Shown here in pieces: positions 42,902 through 50,354 of a stretch of DNA of 64,000 nt; the first letter of the stretch is position 1; each line of letters begins with the position of its first letter. The translations under genes and the position numbers were made by a program. The notes under the pieces are model-generated. The model was not told the DNA's origin. It was given only the letters and a program-made list of their open reading frames with translations, and ran no database searches. The stretch is from Microbacterium jejuense (GTDB lineage Bacteria; Actinomycetota; Actinomycetes; Actinomycetales; Microbacteriaceae), in NCBI RefSeq assembly GCF_019511665.1, contig NZ_JAEUAW010000003.1, positions 1 to 64,000 on the forward strand. The letters run 5' to 3'.

Positions 42902-44573
42902 GCGTGAGCTTGCGATACGTCGTGCGGTGCGGGCGAGCAGCGTCGGCGCCGAGACGCTCGATCTTGTTGGCCTCGTACGCCTCGAAGTTGCCCTCGAACC
43001 AGTACCACTGGTCGGGGTTCTCGTCGGTGCCCTCGTACGCGAGGATGTGCGTCGCGATGCGGTCGAGGAACCACCGGTCGTGCGTGATCACGACTGCGCA
43101 GCCGGGGAACTCGAGCAGGGCGTTCTCGAGCGACTGCAGCGTCTCGACGTCCAGGTCGTTCGTCGGCTCGTCGAGCAGCAGCAGGTTGCCGCCCTCTTTC
43201 AGCGTCAGCGCGAGGTTGAGGCGGTTGCGCTCACCGCCGGAGAGCACACCGGCCTTCTTCTGCTGGTCGGGGCCCTTGAAGCCGAACTTCGACACGTACG
43301 CGCGCGAAGGGATCTCGGTCTTGCCGACGGTGATGATGTCGAGCCCGTCCGAGACGACCTCCCACAGCGTCTTGTTCGGGTCGATGTTCGCGCGGGACTG
43401 ATCGACGTAGCTGATCTTGACCGTCTCGCCGATCTTGAGCTCTCCGCCGTCGAGGGGCTCCAGTCCGACGATCGTCTTGAAGAGCGTCGTCTTGCCGACG
43501 CCGTTCGGGCCGATGACGCCCACGATGCCGTTGGGGGGCAGCGTGAAGCTCAGCCCGTCGATGAGCGAGCGGCCGTCGAAGCCCTTCTTGAGCTTCTTGG
43601 CCTCGATGACGACGTTGCCCAGACGCGGCCCGGGCGGGATCGTGATCTCTTCGAAGTCGAGCTTCCGGGTGCGATCCGCCTCCGCGGCCATCTCCTCGTA
43701 GCGGGCGAGTCGAGCCTTCGACTTGGCCTGGCGGCCCTTCTGGTTCGACCGCACCCAGTCGAGCTCCTCGGCGAGACGCTTGGCCAGCTTCGCGTCCTTC
43801 TTGCCCTGGATGGCGAGACGCTCCGCCTTCTTCTCGAGGTAGGTCGAGTAGTTGCCCTCGTAGCCGATGAGCCGGCCGCGGTCGACCTCTGCGATCCACT
43901 CCGCGACGTTGTCGAGGAAGTACCGGTCGTGCGTGATCGCGATGACGGCACCCGCGTACTTCTGGAGGTGCTGTTCGAGCCACAGGACGCTCTCGGCGTC
44001 GAGGTGGTTGGTGGGCTCGTCCAGGAGCAGCAGGTCGGGCTTCTGCAGCAGCAGCTTCGCGAGGGCGACGCGGCGGCGCTCACCACCCGACAGGTTCGCG
44101 ACCGAGGCGTCGGCGGGAGGGGTGCGCAGGGCGTCCATCGCCTGCTCGAGCTGGGAGTCCAGGTCCCATGCGTCCGCGGCGTCGATCTCTTCCTGCAGGG
44201 TGCCCATCTCGGCCAGCAGCGCGTCGAAGTCCGCGTCGGGGTCGGCCATCAGGCCCGAGATCTCGTTGAAGCGGTCGAGCTTCGCCTTGATCGCGACGCC
44301 CTCCTGGATGTTCTCGAGCACGGTCTTGGAGTCATCGAGCTCCGGCTCCTGCATGAGGATGCCCACGGTGAATCCGGGCGACAGCTTCGCCTCGCCGTTC
44401 GACGGAGTGTCGAGCCCGGCCATGATCTTGAGGATCGTCGACTTTCCGGCGCCGTTCGGGCCGACCATGCCGATCTTGGCGCCCGGGAGGAACGCCATGG
44501 TCACGTCGTCGAGGATCAGCTTCTCGCCGACCGCCTTACGGGCACGGACCATCGAGTAGATGTACTCAGCCAT
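42894..44573 (-). CDS. ettA: energy-dependent translational throttle protein EttA (ABC-F)
   Basis: Cytoplasmic ABC-F protein, 559 residues, which binds the ribosomal E site and gates entry into elongation according to ATP/ADP. Two ATPase domains: Walker A GPNGAGKST (about 39) and GPNGVGKTT (about 355), signatures LSGGERRRVALAKLL and LSGGERNRLNLAL, with the arm and inter-domain linker (about 240-320) between. The opening AEYIYSMVRARKAVGEK and full-length arm identify EttA rather than a resistance ABC-F. Ribosome site AAGGAG; leader about 32 nt. Confidence 0.97.
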   Translation of the reverse strand: MAEYIYSMVRARKAVGEKLILDDVTMAFLPGAKIGMVGPNGAGKSTILKIMAGLDTPSNGEAKLSPGFTVGILMQEPELDDSKTVLENIQEGVAIKAKLDRFNEISGLMADPDADFDALLAEMGTLQEEIDAADAWDLDSQLEQAMDALRTPPADASVANLSGGERRRVALAKLLLQKPDLLLLDEPTNHLDAESVLWLEQHLQKYAGAVIAITHDRYFLDNVAEWIAEVDRGRLIGYEGNYSTYLEKKAERLAIQGKKDAKLAKRLAEELDWVRSNQKGRQAKSKARLARYEEMAAEADRTRKLDFEEITIPPGPRLGNVVIEAKKLKKGFDGRSLIDGLSFTLPPNGIVGVIGPNGVGKTTLFKTIVGLEPLDGGELKIGETVKISYVDQSRANIDPNKTLWEVVSDGLDIITVGKTEIPSRAYVSKFGFKGPDQQKKAGVLSGGERNRLNLALTLKEGGNLLLLDEPTNDLDVETLQSLENALLEFPGCAVVITHDRWFLDRIATHILAYEGTDENPDQWYWFEGNFEAYEANKIERLGADAARPHRTTYRKLTRD

Positions 44574-44611
44574 CGGGTTTCTGTTCTCCTTGGATCTGGC
44601 GTCAGCGTCCC

Positions 44612-44617
44612 AGCCTA
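44612..44617 (-). promoter_or_regulatory. -10 element of ettA
   Basis: TAGGCT on the minus strand, giving a short leader that carries the AAGGAG ribosome site. Confidence 0.5.
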
Positions 44618-44651
44618 CCGGCCGCGCGCGACGGCGCCTCGGGGCGGCGCT

Positions 44652-45185
44652 TCACCAGTCGATCGGGCGGGTCTGGCCGATGAGGCACGTGCCCTCGGCC
44701 ACCACCGGCACCACGACCGTCACCGGGTCGCCGGTCGCGGGACCGACCTGTCCGACGAGACATTGATCTCCCCAGCGCACCGAGAACTGGATGCTCTCGG
44801 CCGGATTGCCCACGGTCGAGGTGTCGCTCGTCACCTGCATGGCCGACTTGTCGAAGCCGGCCGCGACGAGGGCGTCGATGTAGGCACGGCCCGATACCCG
44901 CGAGTCGGTCGCCCACACCGAGTCGGTGATGGCCGTGAAGTACGGGAGGTTGTCCTGCGCCGTGCCGTCGGGGACGAGCGCGGGGGACGGTGCCGCGTCG
45001 ACCCCCTCAGTGGCGCCGGCGCTCGGCGTCGGCCCGACGGAGCCGCCTGACGCGGACGGGGTCGGATCGGGCTCCATCGGTGCGCACGCCGTGACGACCG
45101 CGATCACGACCGCGGCGAGCGCTGTGAGCGCGGCGCGCCCCCGAGGGCTCGGTGTGCCGTTCGCGGATGCAGGGTGTCGGGCCAC
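44652..45185 (-). CDS. lipoprotein of unknown function (DUF6993-like)
   Basis: A 177-residue exported lipoprotein. Signal peptide residues 1-34 with lipobox VVTAC, then a Ser/Pro/Gly linker, then a C-terminal globular domain of about 90 residues (LPYFTAITDSVWATDSRVSGRAYIDALVAAGFDKSAMQV) with two Cys (DQCLVGQV and GTCLIGQT) that may form a disulfide. Membership of DUF6993 is from memory of similar Microbacteriaceae proteins. GTG start, leaderless-type promoter. Confidence 0.85.
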   Translation of the reverse strand: MARHPASANGTPSPRGRAALTALAAVVIAVVTACAPMEPDPTPSASGGSVGPTPSAGATEGVDAAPSPALVPDGTAQDNLPYFTAITDSVWATDSRVSGRAYIDALVAAGFDKSAMQVTSDTSTVGNPAESIQFSVRWGDQCLVGQVGPATGDPVTVVVPVVAEGTCLIGQTRPIDW

Positions 45186-45191
45186 GCGAGA

Positions 45192-45197
45192 AGTCTA
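45192..45197 (-). promoter_or_regulatory. -10 element, leaderless lipoprotein transcript
   Basis: TAGACT on the minus strand, 6 nt before the GTG at 45185. Confidence 0.55.
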
Positions 45198-45243
45198 CGT
45201 GCGCGCGCCCGGCACCCTGCGGAGCATTCGGCCGGATCGGGCC

Positions 45244-45789
45244 TCAGAACGGCGCGTCAGATGCCCCTGCCCCTGCCCCGACGAGCTCGCCTCCCGTCGG
45301 CTCGAGCGCCATCGGCTCGACCGCATCGGCGGCGGGCTCGGCCTCCACGCCGGGGGCGGCCCACGCGCGCGTCGCGTCCGGGGCCCGCCACGCATCCGGA
45401 GGGATGGGATCCGCGCTGTGACGCCGATCGTCCTTGACGAAGGTCGTGGTGCCCCACAGCAGGTCGTGGCCGAGGGCGTCGGCCTCGATGTCGAGTGAGG
45501 TGCCGCGCTTCTCGCCGTTGTCCCATTCCCGCTGCCGCAGTCGTCCGGTCAGGATGACGCGGTCGCCCTTGTGCAGCGATGCGAACGCGTGGTCGGCGAG
45601 GCCGCGGAACACCGACACCGTGTACCAGTTGGTGCCCGCGTCAATCCAGCGCTCGGTTTGGCGGTCGAACCGCCGCTGGCCGCTCGCGACGCGGAACGAG
45701 GTGATGCCCAGCCCGTTCTGCGTGCGCTTGAATTCGGGTTCGGTGGCCACGTTGCCGGTGACGGTGATGCTGTCGTACAGATCGCTCAT
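45244..45789 (-). CDS. ssb: single-stranded DNA-binding protein
   Basis: A 181-residue SSB with an N-terminal OB fold (DSITVTGNVATEPEFKRTQNGLGITSFRVASGQRRFD, NWYTVSVFRGLADHAFASLHKGDRVILTGRLR). The C-terminal linker is Ala/Pro/Glu-rich and ends SDAPF; the usual end is DDDIPF, so the partner-binding tail is less acidic. It is isolated from ribosomal protein genes, so it is probably an SSB paralogue instead of the rpsF-ssb-rpsR copy. A structured leader lies upstream. Confidence 0.95.
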   Translation of the reverse strand: MSDLYDSITVTGNVATEPEFKRTQNGLGITSFRVASGQRRFDRQTERWIDAGTNWYTVSVFRGLADHAFASLHKGDRVILTGRLRQREWDNGEKRGTSLDIEADALGHDLLWGTTTFVKDDRRHSADPIPPDAWRAPDATRAWAAPGVEAEPAADAVEPMALEPTGGELVGAGAGASDAPF

Positions 45790-45810
45790 GTCGGTTCCTC
45801 TCTTCGCGAG

Positions 45811-45867
45811 ACCGGGGTCGATCCCCTGGTCACCGCCGGCGTCCCGTGCCCGAGGACGCCGGCGGTG
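45811..45867 (-). promoter_or_regulatory. structured leader of ssb
   Basis: Two consecutive hairpins upstream of the ssb start: arms 45831-45843 and 45855-45867, a perfect 13-bp stem (CACCGCCGGCGTC and complement) with an 11-nt loop; and 45811-45830, about 7 bp. They could be an attenuator, an mRNA autoregulation site or a terminator for the opposite strand. Confidence 0.4.
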
Positions 45868-45983
45868 GCAACAGCCTGTCGGGCTCGTGGTCGGCGCAGA
45901 GGTTCTCGCTGCCGATCTGGGGAGAACCCGCGCTCCGCCGCGACTGGGGAGGAAGGTCGACCACTCCGGAGCGATGTCGGAGG

Positions 45984-45999
45984 TCGAACATATCTTCTA
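45984..45999. promoter_or_regulatory. LexA-like SOS box
   Basis: TCGAACATATCTTCTA. The left half TCGAAC is perfect and the right half CTTCTA matches 4 of 6 positions of the actinobacterial consensus TCGAAC-N4-GTTCGA. It lies 16 bases before the ATG of the 87-aa gene, overlapping its probable promoter. Confidence 0.6.
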
Positions 46000-46015
46000 A
46001 GTGAAGGGAGTAGCA

Positions 46016-46279
46016 ATGACCGACATCCTCGAATCCATCGATCTCGAACAGCCCTCGCTCTCCGCACGCGCGCAGGTCCGGCTCGATCGCGCCGCGCCGG
46101 GGCTCTGGCGCGTCAGGGATCGTGCGGGCGTCGTCATCGGCCATCTGCAGGCAGTGCTCGAGCGCGGCGGCACCCGTTTCCGCGCACGCCGGTTCCACGC
46201 GGCATCCCATGCGTTCCGCGACCTCGGCGACTTCTGGAGCGCCGACGAGGCGGTCGAGTGCCTCCGGTGGGCTCGCTGA
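46016..46279 (+). CDS. small protein under a LexA-like box
   Basis: Unrecognised 87-residue protein. The ATG at 46016 has GGAG 6-9 bases upstream; an earlier in-frame ATG at 46001 would overlap that site. The N-terminal 20 residues are acidic; the rest is basic and looks like three strands and a helix: LWRVRDRAGVVIGHLQAV, GTRFRARRFHA, then FRDLGDFWSADEAVECLRWAR. No membrane helix, so it does not resemble the known actinobacterial SOS division inhibitors DivS or ChiZ. Its location beside ssb and a LexA-like box suggests a DNA-damage role; that is inference. Confidence 0.8.
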   Translation: MTDILESIDLEQPSLSARAQVRLDRAAPGLWRVRDRAGVVIGHLQAVLERGGTRFRARRFHAASHAFRDLGDFWSADEAVECLRWAR

Positions 46280-46287
46280 CCGCGGGA

Positions 46288-47712
46288 TCAGACGACCGAA
46301 CCGGCGTGTTCGACCACCGTGGCGGGCGCGCCGGCTCTGACCGCGGACCACGACTCCGCGAGGACCGTCGCCGCGCGCACCATGTCGTCGGGCGGGGACG
46401 TGAACGGCACCCGCAGATGCCGATCGTGGCCGCCCTCGATCGAGAACCTCGAGCCCGCCGTGAGCAGCACGCCTCGAGAGCGCGCCTCCATGACGAGAGC
46501 CGAGCTGAGCGGCGCGTCGAGTCCGATCCACAGCGCCACTCCCCCGTGCACGTCCGGGATGCGCCACGACGGGAGCTGCGCCCGCAACGCCGCCACGACC
46601 GCATCGCGGCCTGCCCGCAGCAGTCCGGAGCGCTGCGCCACGATCGCGTCGAAGTCGCCGAGCAGGCGCGCCGCGATGGCCTGCTCGAACTCCGGCGTGC
46701 CCAGGTCGTGGGCGGGACGCGCGGCCACCAGGCGCCGGATCAGGTCTCCGTCCGCGCGCACCCATCCGACGCGCAGCCCGCCCCACACGGTCTTGCCGAG
46801 GGAGCCGATGCGCACGACGGTGCCCGGCTCGGCGTCGACGAACCCCGCGTCGAGCGGACCGCGATCGATGTCGAGATCGGCCGTCGTCTCATCGAGCACC
46901 AGCACGGTGCCGGCGCGCTCCCCCGCGGCGAGGATCGCCGCACGCTCAGCGGCGGTCATGCTGCGCCCGGTCGGGTTCTGGAAGTCCGGCATGAGGTACG
47001 CCATGACGGGCAGCGTCCGCGCGAACACCTGCTCCGCGCGATCGATGTCCCAGCCGGCATCGATCGTCACGGGCACTCCGACGAGCCGGCCCCCTGCACG
47101 GCGGAGAGCATCGACGGCGTGGGGGTAGGTCGGCGTCTCGACGACGACGCGGTCTCCGCGACCCAGCAGCACCGACGACACCAGGTGGATCGCGCTCTGC
47201 GCCCCCGTGGTCACGAGCACTTCGGCGGGCGTGGTCGGGATCCCCCGCTCGGTGTACCGCCGCGCGATCGCCGCGCGCAGCTCGCCACCGCCGAGCACGT
47301 CGTACCCGACGCGTGAGATCAGCGCCGCGGAGTTCGCGCCGGCTTCCGCCATCACGCCGGCGAGGCCCGGCCAGGCCGGCGGACTGGCCTGCTGCAGGTC
47401 GATCATGCCCTCGGCTGCGGTCGCTCGCCCGACATCGCGATGCCCGACCGGCAGGGTGACGCTGCCCGATCCGCGCAGGCTGGCGATGTGACCGGTGTCG
47501 CGCAGGCTGCGGTATGCGGCGGCCACCGTGCTGCGGCTGACGTGCAGAGCCGCGGCCAGTTCGCGCTCGGCCGGCAGTGTCGTGCGCGGGGCGATCCGGT
47601 TGTCGAGACACAGGAGGCGGATGCCGTCGGCCAGTGCCTCGTAGGCCGGTTCGCGAGTGCGCCAGCCTCCGAGTGAGACAGCGAGCGCGCGAGCCGAGAC
47701 GCGGGAGTCCAT
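46288..47712 (-). CDS. MocR-family (GntR HTH / aminotransferase-fold) regulator
   Basis: A 474-residue MocR regulator. The N-terminal GntR winged HTH (about 15-85) reads EPAYEALADGIRLLCLDNRIAPRTTLPAERELAAALHVSRSTVAAAYRSLRDTG; the rest is an aminotransferase class I fold with the PLP Lys in SLGKTVWGGLRVGW and the cofactor-binding PDFQNPTGRSM. These proteins use PLP as an effector pocket and seldom catalyse transamination. It is divergent from a YczE-type gene, an arrangement known for the YczR subgroup. RxGSG (LRGSGSVTLP) marks the linker. Confidence 0.94.
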   Translation of the reverse strand: MDSRVSARALAVSLGGWRTREPAYEALADGIRLLCLDNRIAPRTTLPAERELAAALHVSRSTVAAAYRSLRDTGHIASLRGSGSVTLPVGHRDVGRATAAEGMIDLQQASPPAWPGLAGVMAEAGANSAALISRVGYDVLGGGELRAAIARRYTERGIPTTPAEVLVTTGAQSAIHLVSSVLLGRGDRVVVETPTYPHAVDALRRAGGRLVGVPVTIDAGWDIDRAEQVFARTLPVMAYLMPDFQNPTGRSMTAAERAAILAAGERAGTVLVLDETTADLDIDRGPLDAGFVDAEPGTVVRIGSLGKTVWGGLRVGWVRADGDLIRRLVAARPAHDLGTPEFEQAIAARLLGDFDAIVAQRSGLLRAGRDAVVAALRAQLPSWRIPDVHGGVALWIGLDAPLSSALVMEARSRGVLLTAGSRFSIEGGHDRHLRVPFTSPPDDMVRAATVLAESWSAVRAGAPATVVEHAGSVV

Positions 47713-47729
47713 GGGGCCAGCGTAGCCGT

Positions 47730-47769
47730 ATTGGACTGCTGACTACGGGCCAATCATGAGATTGGATAG
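47730..47769. promoter_or_regulatory. candidate operator of the MocR/YczE pair
   Basis: ATTGG at 47730, CCAAT ending at 47754 and ATTGG again at 47761 form one inverted and one direct repeat in the 43-bp divergent gap. MocR regulators commonly bind such mixed repeats. Confidence 0.5.
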
Positions 47770-48412
47770 CTTTATGCCCCGTCGCGTCGCCCAGCTGCTG
47801 ATCGGCCTGTTCCTCTACGGCGCGGGATGCGCGCTGACGGTCGAAGCCGGACTCGGCGTGGATCCCTGGACCGTGTTCGCGCAGGGACTGTCGCTGCGCA
47901 CCGGCATCGGCATCGGGTGGATCACGAACATCGTCGGCTTCTTCGTGCTGCTGCTGTGGATCCCGCTCCGACAGAAGCCGGGGATCGGGACGATCGCGAA
48001 CATCCTGCTCGTCGGCACGAGCATGCAGCTCGTGCTCGCCGTCGTGCCGCCGGTCGACGGGATCTTCGCGCAGCTGGCGACGCTGCTCGGCGGCATCCTC
48101 GTCGTCGCCGTCGCCTCCGGGCTCTACATCGGCGCGTGCTTCGGCCCCGGACCGCGCGACGGGCTGATGACCGGCCTCAACTCGCGGCTCGGATGGCCGA
48201 TCTGGCTGTGCCGCGCGCTGGTCGAGCTCACGGTCCTCGCCGTCGGGTGGCTTCTGGGCGGCACCGTGGGCATCGGCACCGTGCTGTTCGCAGCGCTCAT
48301 CGGTCCGCTGGTGCATGTCGCGCTGCCGCTGCTCGACACACGACGCGACGCGCCCGCGCGGGACAGGTCCCACGGCGGCCAGACGGCAGCCACCGCCGAG
48401 CCGGCACCCTGA
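47756..48412 (+). CDS. YczE/YitT-type membrane protein
   Basis: A 218-residue inner membrane protein with five or six helices. The start of the family is recognisable: RRVAQLLIGLFLYGAGCALTVEAGLGVDPWTVFAQGLS, and the Pro/Gly-rich GLYIGACFGPGPRDGLMTGLNSR motif between TM4 and TM5. YczE proteins are linked to lipopeptide and stress phenotypes in Bacillus, but the biochemical role is unknown. Two ATGs are possible (47756 and 47774); neither has a clear ribosome site. The soluble C-terminal tail is about 30 residues, basic then Ala-rich. Confidence 0.9.
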   Translation: MRLDSFMPRRVAQLLIGLFLYGAGCALTVEAGLGVDPWTVFAQGLSLRTGIGIGWITNIVGFFVLLLWIPLRQKPGIGTIANILLVGTSMQLVLAVVPPVDGIFAQLATLLGGILVVAVASGLYIGACFGPGPRDGLMTGLNSRLGWPIWLCRALVELTVLAVGWLLGGTVGIGTVLFAALIGPLVHVALPLLDTRRDAPARDRSHGGQTAATAEPAP

Positions 48413-48442
48413 AGGCATGCCGGCCGCGGCGATGGCGGAGCG

Positions 48443-48655
48443 TCAGTGCTCCTCGAACCGCGGCCAGTCGCTCCCCGGCGTCATCCGGGCATGGAGGGCG
48501 CTCTTGGCGATCTCCATCGACGGGTACGTGCCCGCGACCTGATCGGCGCCGGCCATCGTCACCGTGTAGCCGTCGTCGCCCTTGCGGATGCTGCCGACGA
48601 CGCCGCCGGTGCCGAAGGCGACCCACAGCGGGTGGTGCGTCTGCGTGGTGCTCAT
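48443..48655 (-). CDS. small hypothetical protein, 70 aa
   Basis: Unrecognised, with a good ribosome site (AAAGGAG) and well-formed start. Predicted three strands plus helix: HPLWVAFGTGGVVGSIRKGDDGYTVTM, AGTYPSMEIAKSALHARM. The order resembles the C-terminal part of the 87-aa LexA-box protein, but identity is low. No membrane segment or cysteine. Confidence 0.75.
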   Translation of the reverse strand: MSTTQTHHPLWVAFGTGGVVGSIRKGDDGYTVTMAGADQVAGTYPSMEIAKSALHARMTPGSDWPRFEEH

Positions 48656-48742
48656 CGTGAACTCCTTTCGATGCCTCCGCCGCCGACGCTACGCCGCGAC
48701 GCCGCACGAAACCAGGGTCCGCGACGGCGCGGCGCGACCGGG

Positions 48743-48748
48743 TAACCT
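48743..48748 (+). promoter_or_regulatory. -10 element of tRNA-Arg
   Basis: TAACCT, 12 bases before the mature tRNA 5' end. Confidence 0.5.
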
Positions 48749-48760
48749 GGGAGCACCCTT

Positions 48761-48833
48761 CCCTCCGTAGCTCAGGGGACAGAGCGAGCGGTTTCTACCC
48801 GCCAGGTCGGGGGTTCGAATCCTCCCGGGGGGG
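48761..48833 (+). tRNA. tRNA-Arg (anticodon TCT)
   Basis: Acceptor CCCTCCG/CGGGGGG with one T-G pair, D-arm GCTC/GAGC, anticodon loop TTTCTAC, T-loop TTCGAAT. The anticodon stem AGCGG/CCGCC has an A-C mismatch at the 27-43 position and the T stem a G-T pair. Discriminator G; CCA not encoded. Confidence 0.88.
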
Positions 48834-48837
48834 CACC

Positions 48838-48863
48838 GGGGCTCGGCGGCGACGCCGAGCCCC
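48838..48863 (+). terminator. terminator of tRNA-Arg
   Basis: Perfect 11-bp stem GGGGCTCGGCG/CGCCGAGCCCC, loop GCGA, then TTAT. Confidence 0.85.
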
Positions 48864-48879
48864 TTATCCGGAGTCCGCG

Positions 48880-49536
48880 ATGTCGGACCCCGTCACGAGG
48901 ATGGAGCACATGGTGGGGGCATCCGACAACGATCGCCTGGTGTGGATCGACTGCGAGATGACGGGGCTCGACCTCGCGGTCGACGAACTGGTCGAGATCG
49001 CCGTGGTCGTGACGGACTTCGAGCTCCGCCTGCTCGATCCCGGATTCCACGTCGTGATCAAGCCGGACGCGTCCGCGCTGGCGCACATGAACGAGTTCGT
49101 CACCAACATGCACCGTTCCTCGGGGCTGCTCGACGAGATCCCGCACGGCGTGACGGTCGCCGACGCCGAGTTCCAGGTGCTCGAGTACATCCAGCGGTTC
49201 GTGCCGCTCGAGGGCAAGGCGCCGCTCGCGGGCAACACGATCGGCACCGACCGCATGTTCCTCGCGAAGTACATGCCGCGCGTGGATCACTGGCTGCACT
49301 ACCGCAACGTCGACGTGTCGAGCATCAAAGAGCTGGCCCGCCGCTGGTATCCGCGCGCGTACATCCACGCGCCTGCGAAGGACGGCGGACACCGCGCCCT
49401 CGCCGACATCATCGAGTCGGTGCGCGAGCTCGCGTACTACCGCCAGGCGGTGTTCGTGCCCGAGCCGGGACCCACCAGCGACGGGGCCCGCGCAGCCGCA
49501 GCCGCGGCGGTGTCATCGTTTGCCCCTGAGGTGTGA
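48880..49536 (+). CDS. orn: oligoribonuclease
   Basis: DEDDh exoribonuclease that degrades di- to pentaribonucleotides, including pGpG from cyclic di-GMP. D24 and E26 are in LVWIDCEMTGLD; further acidic residues lie in GNTIGTDRMFLAKYMP, and the DEDDh His/Asp in PAKDGGHRALADIIESV. I chose the ATG at 48880, with GGAG 6 bases upstream; ATGs at 48901 and 48910 are possible and would remove a 7-10 residue extension. The Ala-rich tail after residue 195 is not part of the core. Confidence 0.95.
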   Translation: MSDPVTRMEHMVGASDNDRLVWIDCEMTGLDLAVDELVEIAVVVTDFELRLLDPGFHVVIKPDASALAHMNEFVTNMHRSSGLLDEIPHGVTVADAEFQVLEYIQRFVPLEGKAPLAGNTIGTDRMFLAKYMPRVDHWLHYRNVDVSSIKELARRWYPRAYIHAPAKDGGHRALADIIESVRELAYYRQAVFVPEPGPTSDGARAAAAAAVSSFAPEV

Positions 49537-49572
49537 GAGAATCGTCTGGTTGCCCGCGCGAGCGGGAAGCAT

Positions 49573-49649
49573 GGTGGGTATAGCTCAGTTGGTAGAGCAC
49601 CTGGTTGTGGTCCAGGGGGTCGCGGGTTCAAGTCCCGTTACTCACCCCA
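49573..49649 (+). tRNA. tRNA-His (anticodon GTG)
   Basis: Acceptor GTGGGTA/TACTCAC plus an extra 5' G (position -1, base 49573) facing discriminator C, the tRNA-His identity element. Anticodon stem CCTGG/CCAGG with loop TTGTGGT. CCA encoded at 49647-49649. Confidence 0.96.
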
Positions 49650-49656
49650 TGTCAAC

Positions 49657-49687
49657 CGAATGGGGCGCGAATTTCGCGCCCCATTCG
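49657..49687 (+). terminator. terminator of tRNA-His
   Basis: Perfect 14-bp stem with a 3-nt loop (arms CGAATGGGGCGCGA and complement), 7 bases after the encoded CCA. Confidence 0.85.
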
Positions 49688-49704
49688 CGTAGAAGCGAGG
49701 CATC

Positions 49705-50055
49705 ATGATGGAGATGGATGCCGCGACCTTCGAGTCCCTCGTGATCGACGAGCTGGACGCACTTCCCGACGACATGGTCGCCGGGCTCGACAACGTCGTG
49801 TTCGTCGTCGAGGACCGCCCTGAGGACGGGAGCCTCGACCTGCTCGGGCTGTACGACGGCTGGGCGCTCACCGAGCGCGACCGGTACGGCGCGGGCGAGC
49901 TGCCTGATCGGATCCTCGTGTACCGGGAACCGCACCTCGCGGTGTGCGACGACGAGGACGAGCTCCGGGACGAAGTCCACACGACGCTCGTCCACGAGAT
50001 CGCGCACTTCTACGGCATCGACGACGACCGTCTGCACGAGTTGGGATGGGCCTGA
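49705..50055 (+). CDS. minimal-gluzincin-type metallopeptidase family protein
   Basis: A 116-residue protein ending in H97-EIAH101 followed by [14 protein letters not shown], the zinc-binding signature of the small zincin-like metallopeptidase family; the third ligand is probably in the DDDRLHE segment. N-terminal acidic helix ([29 protein letters not shown]). Its TGA shares one base with the clpS start (TGATG), so it is cotranslated with the N-degron adaptor. Several ATGs lie at the start; the first is used with GCGAGG upstream. Confidence 0.9.
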   Translation: MMEMDAATFESLVIDELDALPDDMVAGLDNVVFVVEDRPEDGSLDLLGLYDGWALTERDRYGAGELPDRILVYREPHLAVCDDEDELRDEVHTTLVHEIAHFYGIDDDRLHELGWA

Positions 50056-50354
50056 TGAGTCCGCTCGCCGCGCCGGTCGTCGACGAGGACGTGGACGTCG
50101 ACCGCCACCCCGATCCCGATCGACCGTGGCAGACGGTCGTGTGGGACGACCCCGTCAACCTGATGAGCTACGTGACCCACGTGTTCCGCGAGTACTTCGG
50201 TCTTCCCCGCGCCGAGGCGGAGCGCCTCATGCTCGCGGTCCACAACGAGGGTCACGCCGTCGTCTCGCAGGGCGCCCGGGAACGCATGGAGCTGCATGCC
50301 CAGGCCATGCACGACTACGGGCTGTGGGCGACCGTGCGGCAGGAGCCGGCGTGA
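50055..50354 (+). CDS. clpS: ClpS, N-degron adaptor for Clp protease
   Basis: A 99-residue adaptor that delivers proteins with destabilising N-terminal residues to the Clp ATPase. Hallmarks: [20 protein letters not shown], the [33 protein letters not shown] core, and a disordered N-terminal extension of about 25 residues. Its stop overlaps the DUF2017 start (GTGA). Confidence 0.96.
   Translation: MSPLAAPVVDEDVDVDRHPDPDRPWQTVVWDDPVNLMSYVTHVFREYFGLPRAEAERLMLAVHNEGHAVVSQGARERMELHAQAMHDYGLWATVRQEPA

Noticed and set aside
48772..49392. Minus-strand frame ending GFEPPTWRVETA
   Set aside because: The peptide is the reverse translation of the tRNA-Arg gene, a common annotation artefact.
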